A DNA stretch of 64,000 nucleotides from assembly GCF_017591425.1 (NCBI RefSeq), contig NW_024467106.1, forward strand, positions 22,558,501 to 22,622,500, written 5' to 3'. The position numbers and the translations under genes are program-made. Source of the DNA: Ochotona curzoniae. Lineage: Eukaryota > Chordata > Mammalia > Lagomorpha > Ochotonidae. The first letter of the stretch is position 1. The number at the start of each line of letters is the position of its first letter. Positions 1 through 9,759 of this stretch are shown here, one piece after another. The notes beneath the pieces were generated by a model that did no database searches, was not told the DNA's origin, and saw only the letters and a list, made by a program, of their open reading frames with translations.

Positions 1-1450
1 TTTCTGCCACTCACACGAGAGACTCAGATTGGGTTCCAAATTCTTGGTTTCAGCCTGCCCCAACTTGATTTTTGAGGGCATTGGAAGTAAAGCAGTGAAT
101 GAAGATCTTTCTGTCTCCCTGAGTCTCTGCATTTCCGTCTTCCAGATGATAGGAACACGTACCAACAAAAACTCGGTGTTAAATATTTTGGGGGAGAGCA
201 TAGTATGAGAGATGTAGTGGAGAATAAGCAGATGCAAATATGTTCCTTTCAGTAGCTTTTATACACGAAAAAGTATGTATTTGCATTGGTTTTATGGGTC
301 CCTTGACTTTCATCCAAGTATTCAAATATAAAATGCCTTAGTCACAAAGATGTAAAATGAATTTCTTCATATGAGGCAATAAGGACTTTATTTAATCCTT
401 CTTTTAGTTGCTCAAACATAACAAGCTGACTTATATGTACAATGTTGTACTTTTCTGTTAGGATAATTTTCCCTTCAACCTTCATTGCTTGACTGACTTC
501 TCCCCATCCACTAACTTCCGGCATGGCAGGTTCTCATAGAATTCGACCATCATTTCTTTAAACATTTCACCTTTGCTTAACCGTTATGGTATGCACTGAG
601 TTGGGAAGGGCTGGGGACCAGAACCATATCTTACTTGCTTGGCAGTCTCTAGCACCTGACAGAGCTCAGAGTGAAAGCCCAAAATGTGATGGTTGAGGGA
701 ATACCTGATTCTGGAGCTGACACCTACATCAGAATGCCTCTTTCCTCCACTCACTCAAGTTTCTCTCTTTGTGGTGCATTTGCTTTGCAGATCACCCATG
801 TATTTCTCTTGCTGAAAAAGAATTCATTTAATTTTAGTGTAGCTAACAGAAATCCATTTTCGTTCTTCTTCAACTTTGATTTGTTCAGAGTAACTAGCAC
901 CTACCTTGACCAATACTGTACAGTTTGTTCTCTATTCACAGATTCTTACCAGGGATTATCACCCCATTGACCACACCGAGTGCCTATTTTCTGCCAGGAA
1001 CAGATCTATTCTATGGAACATAATGCTGTGCTCCAGATTATTAAGTCATTTTGTGTTCACTGTGTTAATTCCATTTGAGGATGTCAAAATGTGGCATCAA
1101 GAACACTGGACTGATGGTCAAGAAGCCTGGGTCTATTGTGGATGGCCTTAGATCCCTACATCTCTTTAGGCTTAATTCTGTATCTTTCCATGGAAGATTT
1201 TTGACTCAATCATAGTAGGGAGCCTCCAGATGAAAATCATCTAATGTGTAAAGCTGTGTGGTTTCCTGGCATGTTTACTAGTCTGGTATATTTCCTTTGC
1301 AGCAATTAAGAAACTGGTGCCCTCAAGTTAGTGCGATTTGTTCAAAATCATTCAGAACACCAAAATATAATTTACATGTTTATACCTAAATCATATGATC
1401 ACATGATCTGTCAACATGTGAGGATAGTTGGCATCACTCTGGGAGCAAAT
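1..1450. other. Non-coding DNA, no feature recognised
   Basis: I see no repeat family, RNA gene or coding exon here. Open frames are short (up to about 99 codons), lack protein-like composition, and overlap each other on both strands. Very old repeats beyond visual recognition cannot be excluded. Confidence 0.55.
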
Positions 1451-1454
1451 AGCA

Positions 1455-1545
1455 CAAAAATGAATAAGAAGAGACCTTTGCACTCCAGGGGCTGGCAGTC
1501 TACTGTGGGGTGAAGTTATGTAAACACTCATCGAGCCAGGTGAAA
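1455..1545. mobile_element. Ancient L2-like fragment
   Basis: The pattern of an AATAAGA start, then a tract like 'CACTCCAGGGGCTGGCAGTC' followed by TACTGTGGGG, matches the widely dispersed L2 module that usually reads 'ccctgccctcaaggagctcacagtctagtgggg'-like text. It is heavily diverged and boundaries are approximate. Confidence 0.4.
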
Positions 1546-1549
1546 AACA

Positions 1550-2574
1550 CAGGTCGGAGGGGAGCTCAAGGTTCATCTGGAGCAGTGAAGAAAGCCACCA
1601 AGTGTCTGGGGCCTGCTGTTTATAAAACTGTTTTCTGTATATCAACTCCCATATCACCCCAATCCTTCCATGAGATGGGGAAGAAGTTTTGTTTCCTTCC
1701 TTAATTCAGGAAACCAAAAATGAAAAATTAAGTGACTTCCTGGATGCTGCGTAAATAGTAAGGAGGAGACCCCAGGGATACAAAAGAGCTCTCCGGATGT
1801 CCTGTGTGGTGACAACTCCACCACATGGCATTGCTCTTCACTTGATCAACAGCCTCAACTCTCAGATAAGTTGTAAGATCACAAACTCATCTGTGCTCCA
1901 CCTGTGCCCATGGTTCATGTATGGAAACAGTAATTCACTGCTGTATTGAGGAGTTCTGATGAGACTTAAGTGGTCTCTGACAGATTTTAGAGGGAAAAAG
2001 TGAAAATCTGCAAGAGCACCTCAAAGAAAGGGTAGGGAATTACACATCTTGATGAAAAGGGCGATTAGGAGAGCTGGAAACTTGTCACACAGCTGAGCTT
2101 CTAAAACTCCTCCGTGCCCCAGCACTGGAACCTGTTACAAGCAGAAAGCGAAGGAGCTGTTTTCACTTAGAAACTCATTTAATGAAACTTTTGAGTTCTA
2201 GATTATGCAAGAAGCACAAAGTGGCTGTGCAATGAAACATTTTCATTTTTATGTAGAAATCAATGGCTTTGGTATGCCAGGGGTTCTCGGGCACATCAGC
2301 CCTTGTATAAAATTCAAGAAACAACTGATGGTTTTCCAAGAAAAGGCCACTGTTGTTCAGGAGAGCTAATGGACAAGTCCTTCAGGATCATTCCTTGTTG
2401 AGCTTGGGATGTGGAAGATACTTCTCAGAAAGCAACAGAGCATGAGGTCTTGTGAAAATGTTTCATGAAAGAGGATCAGTATAAAATGAAGTAGTGAGCC
2501 CCTAGGAGAAAAGACTTGGAATACACAGAGAAAGGTAAAGATAAACTTCGTTGGCAAATAAATGACAGTGAACT
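1550..2574. other. Non-coding DNA, no feature recognised
   Basis: Unique-looking sequence. No recognisable repeat, RNA gene or coding exon. Open frames are short and lack a plausible exon structure. Confidence 0.5.
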
Positions 2575-2589
2575 ATGAGTTACAGTTGT

Positions 2590-2658
2590 GTCCTCACACC
2601 TACCACAGCACCTGCCATATGGCAGAAGCTCAATGAATATCTGTTCAACTCAAGGGAG
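2590..2658 (+). mobile_element. Ancient L2/MIR-type 3' end fragment
   Basis: The run 'CAGCACCTGCCATATGGCAG' followed by AAGCTCAATGAATATCTGTT is a diverged form of the shared L2/MIR 3' tail (cagtgcctggcacatagtaggtgctcaataaat type). It sits about 190 bases upstream of a young CSINE. Confidence 0.5.
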
Positions 2659-2847
2659 GTGCTTCTCAGCATTGATCGCCTTACACCCCACCTTGCCAAA
2701 ACCCTGGTGGAGACTTTCCCATTTGCAGATGGCTCTGTTCTTCCACCCTTTATATTCTCACGCACTCTTCCTTCTTCCGTCAGATGCTTGTGTGCTCATT
2801 TTCATCACCTATCCATTTAAAACCTTGACTATAAGACAGTAGAGCCT

Positions 2848-3208
2848 TGGGCCCGGCGCGGTGGCGCAGTGGTTAAGGTCCTCGCCTTGCACGCCCGGGA
2901 TCCCATATGGGCGCCGGTTCTAATCCCGGCAGCCCCGCTTCCCATCCAGCTCCCTGCCTGTGGCCTGGGAAAGCAGTCGAGGACGGCCCAAAGCTTTGGG
3001 ACCCTGCACCCGCGTGGGAGACCCGGAAGAGGCTCCTGGCTTCGGATCGGCATAGTATCGGCCCGTTGCGCTCACTTGGGGAGTGAATCATCGGACGGAA
3101 GATCTTCCTCTCTCTGTCTCTCCTCTCTGTATATCTGCCTTTCCAATGTAAAAATAATAAAAATAAATCTTTAAAAAAAAAAAAAATAAAAAAAAATAAA
3201 AAAAAAAA
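2848..3208 (+). mobile_element. Young CSINE (lagomorph C-repeat), intact, perfect TSD
   Basis: This is a tRNA-derived SINE with a GGGCCCGGCGCGGTGGCGCA head. It has a pol III A-box-like TGGCGCAGTGG at 2862-2872 and a B-box-like GGTTCTAATCC at 2916-2926. A conserved body, a CT-rich segment and an A-rich tail (AAATAAATCTTT then poly-A with T interruptions) follow. The 15-base target-site duplication AAGACAGTAGAGCCT is perfect at 2833-2847 and 3209-3223. CpG dinucleotides in the head and body are largely retained. Together with the perfect duplication and long A tail this argues for a recent L1-mediated insertion. Open frames on both strands inside it are SINE artefacts. Confidence 0.95.
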
Positions 3209-3228
3209 AAGACAGTAGAGCCTCAACA

Positions 3229-3583
3229 ATTTTTAAATATTTGTTGATTCATTTGTTTGGAAGGCAGAGTTACAGACAGAGAAGGAGACACACACCAACA
3301 CACAGAGACCAAGAGAAAGAATGTTAGAGAAAGAAAGAAGAGAGAAAAGAGAGATAGCTTTTATCCATTGGTTCAATCTCCAAATGGCTCAACAAGCATG
3401 CTAAAACCTAGGAGCTTCATCTAGGCCACCCACATTGTAGAGGCCCAAGTACTCAGGTCAATTTTTTCTGCTTTCTCAGAGAGCTGGATTGAAAATGAAC
3501 AGCTGGAACTTTAACCCACATCCACATGGGAAGCCAGCATTGTAGGTGGCAGCATTATCCACTATGCCACAATGTCTGCCCCA
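3229..3583 (-). mobile_element. Old CSINE, minus strand
   Basis: Read in reverse it has the CSINE order. On the + strand this is TTTGGAAGGCAGAGTTACAG, a GA-rich run, ATCCATTGGTTCAATCTCC, GAGCTGGAT, CCACATGGGAAGCCAGC, and a head-end CACTATGCCACAATGTCTGC. Most CpGs have decayed, so it belongs to an older subfamily. The young CSINE at 2848 landed immediately beside its A-tail. Confidence 0.85.
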
Positions 3584-3599
3584 ATCTCTACCTCTGAAT

Positions 3600-6290
3600 A
3601 AATGTGTGAAAATGAATCCTAGTCTAACTTGTGACAGAGTGACTGAGTAACTTGTGACTGAGTGCCACTAGCACAACCTGACGTAAGCTTCTTCATGTTG
3701 CCAATGTTCTTGCCTGCTTCCTAACTCAGAAAATAGGAAAAACACGTATAATTGCCTATCACAGACACCCTTTGAGCTTTTGAACACTCTTAGAGAAGGC
3801 TACTGAGTGTGAGAGCCAGAGGACTTGACTCAGTGTCATTTTTTCCCCAATGTTTATTGAGCTTCGGTCATGTACCTGTTACTCTGCTTTAATGCTTGCT
3901 TGCATCTGTTCTGCCACCTACTCCTATGCCCGATGTAATTCACATGATTTCTTCAGGGACTTCGTAACCACGGTGACTTAATATGGCAGTACTAAGGGAT
4001 TAGATCTTGGCTTCCTTAATTCACAAATAACAAAGCTTTAAGAAATTCCAGTAGATGTCTTATAATCCTTCAATTCCCCCTATAGAGGAGGATCCCAAAT
4101 CACCTTTTCTGTTAGACAATACTCTTATGACCTTAAAAAATATTTCAGCTCCCTTTTCATATTTGTTTCTTATATTCTCTCTGACGTTCTAAGGATTAAA
4201 AAGGAACGAACTACTGCTTAAAGGAAATTGGGCCCTTGTCATTTTACTGTTCATGCTTAGCTCTGATCTCATAAACAGCAAGTCGTACAAACATAACTTT
4301 GATCAAATTATTTCAGTTTATCATGAAAGGTGATTATGAAAAGGATTATGGCTTGAAAAGAGATCATCAAAATCCAGAGGAAAAAAAATCTTTGAATTCT
4401 GGTTAAATTCTCTTAAATTTTTCTTGCTTTGACTCCCTCACTTATTAAACTGAACAAGATAATAAAACTAAACAATTGCTAAGAACTTACTGAGACCTAA
4501 GGAAACTCATAAATGGCATGTTTCCAATCTAGTAAAAGCAATTTCTTTATCTCATTATAGTACCATTCATAGCAGGACTATTCATAGTGATAGAAGATTC
4601 AGAGTAGTAGTGAAACTAAGACATACACTTACACGCCAATAAAATAAAGTAAAAATGAAAGGACTGACAGCATTCACACTAAATTGTGGTCCCAAAACAT
4701 TCATTGATGTGTGACAATTCCTCCATAGATCAAAGGTTCAGAATGACCTAGCTCTGTAAATGATGTGTGCATGCTCTCCAAGCAGCAGCCTGAGGATTCC
4801 ATCAGCTTTCCCGGAACCTCAGTGCTGGAAAAGAAGAGCAGTTTACAGACAGCAAGATCATGCTGGACACAAGAACTGGTGAATTGGCATTTCAAAATCA
4901 GTCATGTGTGAAATTAATATCAGCATGTCACTGAAAAACTCCCTTCTCTAGTGTTGATAAGGGTCATTTTCTGGGCCTCCTAAACCATGAATCCAAGATT
5001 CCATGTAGACCAAAGTAAACACATGAAAACCATGCTGTCCTGGCAGTTCATTGTCAAGTCTCACCACGGGGCCATTGTCTCTGCTTCATCATGTGCTGTG
5101 ACCTTTGCTGCATTCAGAAATTGATAGCACACATGGGACTCCTTGTGGAATTTTTAACCTCTGCAGTCTGCTGTGAACTAACACTTTCCCACAGCAGACA
5201 CACACCAAGAAGGAGAATTGTCTGCCTAGTATCCCTACTCCAGTGTCAGGCATATAGTAGGTACTCAGTTAATACTCGTCATATAATTTCATGCATTCCC
5301 AGCAGTGTTAATAAGACACTCCATTAAGAAAATAACTTATCCTCCATTTACAAACAATATGAACAAAGTGTAATCAAATAAATATCACATTCTAATATGC
5401 TGTAAATAATTCTTTACTCTTAAATCCCATCTAAACTCTGTTGACTTAAAAAAAAAATAAAAATAAAGCAAGACTGTCCTTTGCACATATTCCCTTCCTA
5501 CAACTTGCAAACTTCTTTAATCTAGCACTACTAGTGGAGGTCATGAAATTTCTCCCTCCACAAAGGAAAATGAAAGAGGGGAAAGGCAAGTAGCACATTC
5601 GCAAAGAGGGATAGTCTGATTCTATTTTGAACAGAAGGTCAACTCAAGGTTAGAAGACAATGTAAGGAACTGCCAAAAATGAGAGGCTACACTTCCTGTA
5701 CTTCAGGGATTATGGACAAAGTGCAACCTGCTTGAGATGGTCTTAGAAGTCTGTAACCTACAGTTCAACTAATCAATGTAGGGTTCCGATAAAAGATGTC
5801 ATTTTCTTAATATCAAACTTGCAGACTACCCGGCAAAAGCACTGAAAGCAACCACCAGTGATGTCAGACAGACTTTCTATGTAATTGTCTTCTGCTGTTA
5901 CTTTTATTGAATCTTTGCTGATAATATATTAGCATATTTTTATATTTGTTTTACAGCTTTCTTTGCATTTCTTCAGTATAATTATAATTTCCATTGTAAT
6001 TCATTAATCAAAACATTATATAGAATAATGTGTTTGTGTGTGTTGAAAGTAGACATTTAGCCTTGTAGTTAAGATGTCTGTATCCCATGTAAGTGTCTGA
6101 CATTAATTCCTGCCCCTGGCTCCTGAATCTAGATTCAACCAACGTAAACCCTGGGAGATAGTAATAATGGCTGCATTAGGTTCTTACCTCCCCTGTGGGA
6201 AACTTGGATTTTATTCTCACATTCAGGCTTGCATTCCAGCCCAGTGTTGGCTTTTGCAGGAGTTTGGGGAGTGCATCAGTAGCAGATGAG
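3600..6290. other. Mostly unique non-coding DNA with faint L2/MIR traces
   Basis: No coding exon or RNA gene seen. Two weak ancient traces are noted: TTTATTGAGCTTCGGTCATG near 3851 (L2/MIR minus-type) and a CAGGCATATAGTAGGTACTC segment at about 5245-5275 (L2/MIR 3' tail, +). The remainder (about 3.9-5.2 kb and 5.3-6.3 kb) shows nothing I can name. Confidence 0.5.
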
Positions 6291-6294
6291 AATG

Positions 6295-6315
6295 GTGTGT
6301 GTGTGCGCGCACACA
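6295..6315. repeat. Alternating purine-pyrimidine tract with 16-base perfect palindrome
   Basis: Twenty-one alternating purine/pyrimidine bases contain the perfect palindrome TGTGTGCGCGCACACA at 6300-6315. This is the classic class of sequence able to adopt left-handed Z-DNA or to extrude a small cruciform. Confidence 0.75.
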
Positions 6316-6319
6316 GGCT

Positions 6320-6450
6320 TCTCCAGAAGGCAGGAAGGTAGGAAGAAAAAGAAGGAGGAAGAGGAAGAAGAAGGAGGAAAAGAAAGAAAAAAGAAAGAGA
6401 GAGAAAAAAGAAAGGAGAAAAGGTAAAGAAGGAAAAAAAAGGAAAGATTG
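6320..6450 (+). repeat. Polypurine (GGAA/GAAA)n tract
   Basis: The + strand is all A/G from 6340 to 6423 (84 bases). Purine-dominated sequence continues on both sides with only a few pyrimidines. It is a low-complexity simple repeat able to form triplex DNA. Long Lys/Arg/Glu-rich and Phe/Ser/Leu-rich open frames over it are artefacts of base composition. Confidence 0.9.
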
Positions 6451-7035
6451 TGCACACATAGTATATGCTGTATTTATATTTGAATATTTGCTTTGGCTTT
6501 TATTTTTCGACACCATTCTTTAAGTTGACTTCTAATTTTAATAATTGTGTTTAGAAAATTTTTCCAAGGTAGACAATTTTTGAAAACTTGCTGAAATTTC
6601 ATTTGATTCTTCCAGTGAATATTTCTTTGACTTTTGCACTTGTGTTTGATGTCAATTCTCTTGTTTATTGGGTACAAAGTTTTCCACATATTGTATCAAT
6701 CCTGTTGATGTATTTCTAAAATTCATAGTTTATTTCGTTTCAAGTTGCTTGAATTTTGCTCACGTTTTCGATAGCAATGTTGTTTGACTATTTTCCCATA
6801 ATGTTCTCAATTTGAATTATTTTGTTGCTATATTTTAGATGCATAGCAATTATTTCTTCCTTGCTTCACTTATCAAAAGGAAATGTGTGTATTACCATGT
6901 TTTAAACTTCAAATCTTATTTTATATGGTATTAATAAAACTCTGTTTATGTGCTAATCACTTCTAACCAATTAATTTATTTCTTTACTTGAGAGGAAATG
7001 TATTATTGCTGCTTGAAAGCAGTAAGTGGCAGGCA
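6450..7035. other. AT-rich non-coding DNA
   Basis: T-rich sequence reminiscent of the antisense strand of an old LINE (for example around CATTTGATTCTTCCAGTGAA at 6601), but too diverged to assign. No coding exon. Confidence 0.35.
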
Positions 7036-8090
7036 GCAGGGGGTCCAAGATGGATGAAAGGAGGAAAACCACACTTATGTTAGCTACAAGAAGATACTAG
7101 AAAAAGAAAGAAGGAATCATGTTGCCTGGCGACATTTGAGAGAAGTTGTCATTGGAAAAGCAACAGGACAGAACAGACTATGGAGCAATGAGCACAGCAC
7201 ACACACACAGGCCCAAGTTGGCACACAAAACCAGGGACTACCATGGCTGGCAAAGGGTTGTCATTCCAGAGTAAGGTGAGAGCCGGCTGAGGAGCCCAGA
7301 CGCATTCGTGATTTTTGTCTGAGGGAGTCCTCTCCGTTGACTTGAAGTCCCGCGAGAGCTGGCAGAGGCAGTGCGTACGCTTCGCTCCGCGGAGGGACGC
7401 CATGTTGTTTACCTCTCGCCTCCCCACTGAAGTGCCAGACGCAGTTTGCTGAGGCATAGCTCCTATTGACTTCTCTCGTTACCCTGCACTCCTAAGACAA
7501 AGAATGAATCCGCACTACCCCGCAGCGTGGAGGTCCTCTGTTGCGTGAATGCGTGACGGCGTGGGTTTTGCACAGACTGTGTAACTGAGAGGGGTGTGGG
7601 GAATAGCTGAGTTCCTGGGGACTCAGCTAGCCAACCTCCAGGAACTCTGAATGTCTTGAGTGCTGGGGAGTGAACTCCTGGAGGGCTCTGCACTCACAGC
7701 GTGGAGTGAACAGTTTCATATGTAGTTTGTGCACTTGAGTGGGCGGGGTATGCAGGCACTGGCAGTTCACTAACAGCAGTAAATCAGTTGGATCACCTTG
7801 GCACAGCGAAGGACTAAGGCTATGAATATGCCAGCTAGTATCAACACTCCCTTTCCTTAGAGATAATAGTTAAAGATCTACCATTCCCAACTTAAGTGTC
7901 ACTCTAGACTCTTGTCCCACCCATAAACATTGGCTGGCACCCTCTATCCTCACCCAGTAAACACTCCGGATATCCACTGTAAGTTGCAGACATTCTACCA
8001 AGCCACAGGGGCACATTTCCCAGGACAAAGCCTTCAGAGGAGATACCAACAGGTGATGCTGTGGATACCTAGAAATCAAGGTAGAAATAC
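7036..8090 (+). mobile_element. L1 5'UTR-like region (promoter remnant)
   Basis: This moderately GC-rich, CpG-bearing block begins with GGGGGTCCAAGATGGATG at about 7040. That is the CCAAGATGG motif typical of the extreme 5' end of mammalian L1, where it is a YY1 site. A second YY1-like GCCATGTTG is at 7400-7408. The CpG cluster at 7300-7560 is unusual for the window. It leads directly into ORF1-like text, starting near an ATG at 8098 that hits a stop after nine codons. The order 5'UTR, ORF1, ORF2 is consistent with one nearly full-length, dead L1. An independent GC-rich promoter is the alternative, but no exon or splice context supports it. Confidence 0.65.
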
Positions 8091-9465
8091 AATAAACATG
8101 AACAAGAAAGGTAATATGACTCCCTAAAAGAAAAAAATAATAATACATTAATATTAGACTGTGAAAACAAAGAGATTGACAAAATTCCTGAGATGGAATT
8201 CAAAAGAATGAGTGGAAGATTACTCAAAAACAGAGAAACAGCTACAAGGAAAAACAAGCAAACAAAAATCAAGGACCCACGTGATAGCCTAATGGGTGAA
8301 TACTCGTCTTGCATACACCGGGATCCCATACAGGCACTGGTTGCTGTTCTGGCTGCTCCACTTCCCATTCTGCTCCCTGCTTGTGGCCTGAGAAGGCAGT
8401 AGAGAATGGCCCAAAGCCTTGGGACTCTGCACCAGTGCGGGAGACACAGAGGAGGCTCCTGGCTTCAGATCAGCTCAGCTCTGGCCACTGCAGTTATTGA
8501 AAAGTGAACCAGCAGATGGAAGATCTTTCTCTCTGTCTCTCCTTCTTTCTGTATATCTGCCTTTCCAATACAAAAATAGATCTTTAAAAATCATTCATAA
8601 CATGGATAACAAATTCTGCAATAGAATAGAGGTATTAAAGAAAAATCAAAGCAGAATATTAGAATAAATAATTCAGGACATCAGATAAAAAATAAAGCGG
8701 AAAGCCTTAACAATTGCCTTGGTGAGGAAGAGAAAATGAATATCTCAGTTAAAAGACAAATCTTTTGAAATCTGTCAATCAGACAAAAGAAAAAGAAAAA
8801 TTGTGAAACTGTAAACAGTGCTTGAAATCTGTGAGATATCATCAAATGCTCAAATACAAATGTCTGAGGAGTTCCTGAAGGTATGGAAAAAAGAATACTT
8901 TAGAAAATGCATTACAGAATACAATAGCAGAAAATTTTTCGATTTGGAACACGTATCAACATCCTATTGTAGGAAGTTCCTGGAACTCCAAATAGGCAAG
9001 ATCCAAAAACATCTTCACCGTAGCATATTTATAGTGAAACTTTCAAGGAACATATTCTAAAATCGGCAATGAAGAAAACCTGCATTACTTTTAAATGGTT
9101 CTCCAAGTAGATTGACATCAGAGCTGTCATCAGAAACCCTAGAGTCCTAGAGAAAATGGAGAACTGCAGTCCAAGTCCTGAAAGGAAGAGACCCAACAAC
9201 CCAGATCCAGTGCAGCTGTCACTTACAAATAAGGTGAACAAGCATAACTCAGGGCAAGAAAAACTGAAAAAATATGTCACCACTTGGTGAACTCTACGAA
9301 TGATATGCAAGGATGTACTACACAGAGAAATAGGAAAAGACATTAAGCATATTGCAAGAGTGTGGAGGCAGAAAATCTCCCAGTAAAAGCAGAAAGAACT
9401 GACACCAGGTTACCATGTCTCACTGTTGCACCTATGCATTCAACTAGGGAAAGGCTGGACAGGGA
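8091..9465 (+). mobile_element. L1 ORF1-like region, decayed
   Basis: The nucleotide text follows the ancestral mammalian L1 ORF1 region. The order seen is 'TGGAATTCAAAAGAATGAGT', 'GAGTTCCTGAAGG', 'AAAATTTTTCGATTTGG', 'TCTTCACCGTAGCATATTTA', 'CATCAGAAACCCTAGAGTCC', 'TCCTGAAAGGAAGAG', and a GGATGTACTAC segment near 9312. Reading frames are closed by many stops and frameshifts, so no ORF1 protein can be made. A CSINE lies inside at 8272-8592 and another ends the segment. Confidence 0.75.
8272..8592 (+). mobile_element. CSINE inserted in L1 ORF1 region
   Basis: Degenerate head ACCCACGTGATAGCCTAATG, then GGGATCCCATACAGGCACTG, CTCCCTGCTTGTGGCCTGAG, GGAGGCTCCTGGCTTCAGAT, and the CT-rich end to TTTCCAATACAAAAATAG. 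A short AAAAATCA direct repeat (8264-8271 and 8586-8593) may be what remains of the target-site duplication. The surrounding L1 text resumes after the element, so it is a nested insertion. Confidence 0.85.
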
Positions 9466-9469
9466 CCAT

Positions 9470-9748
9470 TGGGAGCTATTTAAGATGTTTTGGCTGCTCC
9501 AATTTTGATCTAATCCCCTGCTTATGGACTGGGGAAGTAGTGAAGGATGGCTCCTGTCCTTGGGATTCTGAACCTATGTGGGCAACCTAGAACTTTCTGG
9601 TTGTCAGCTTTGGCTCAACTCTGGTTGTCACAGTTATTTGGGTAGCGAATCTGCAGATGGAAAACTTCCCTCTGTCCTTTTCTCTCAGTAAAAATCTGTA
9701 TTTGAAATAAAATAAAATAATCTTAAATAAATAAATCTTTAAAAGTAT
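9470..9748 (+). mobile_element. CSINE, 5'-truncated or diverged
   Basis: The tRNA-like head is poorly preserved. The body is clear: TTGGCTGCTCC, CCCCTGCTTATGGACTGGGG, GTCCTTGGGATTCTGAACCT, TCTGCAGATGGAAAACTTCC and the AAATAAATCTTT tail at 9728-9740. It lies between the ORF1-like and ORF2-like parts of the L1. Confidence 0.75.
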
Positions 9749-9759
9749 ACTTTAAAAAG

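Noticed and set aside
2849..2875. Head GCCCGGCGCGGTGGC as an Alu-like 7SL-derived SINE
   Set aside because: The resemblance is limited to a few bases; the A-box and B-box spacing and the rest of the element are tRNA-derived CSINE.
2848..2930. A genuine tRNA gene
   Set aside because: Box-like motifs are present but the cloverleaf is not, and the segment is the head of a repeated SINE.
2829..3229. Open frames of about 75-118 codons on both strands over the young CSINE
   Set aside because: Similar frames appear in the SINEs at 33033 and 53938; they come from the repeat, not from a gene.
6176..6523. Lys/Arg/Glu-rich (+) and Phe/Ser/Leu-rich (-) frames over the purine tract
   Set aside because: Low-complexity DNA; no start context, splice sites or domain.
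7392..7410. GACGCCATGTTGTTT as a translation start of a real gene
   Set aside because: The ATG lies in an L1 5'UTR-like region and reads into a short frame; the GCCATGTTG is better explained as a YY1-type site.
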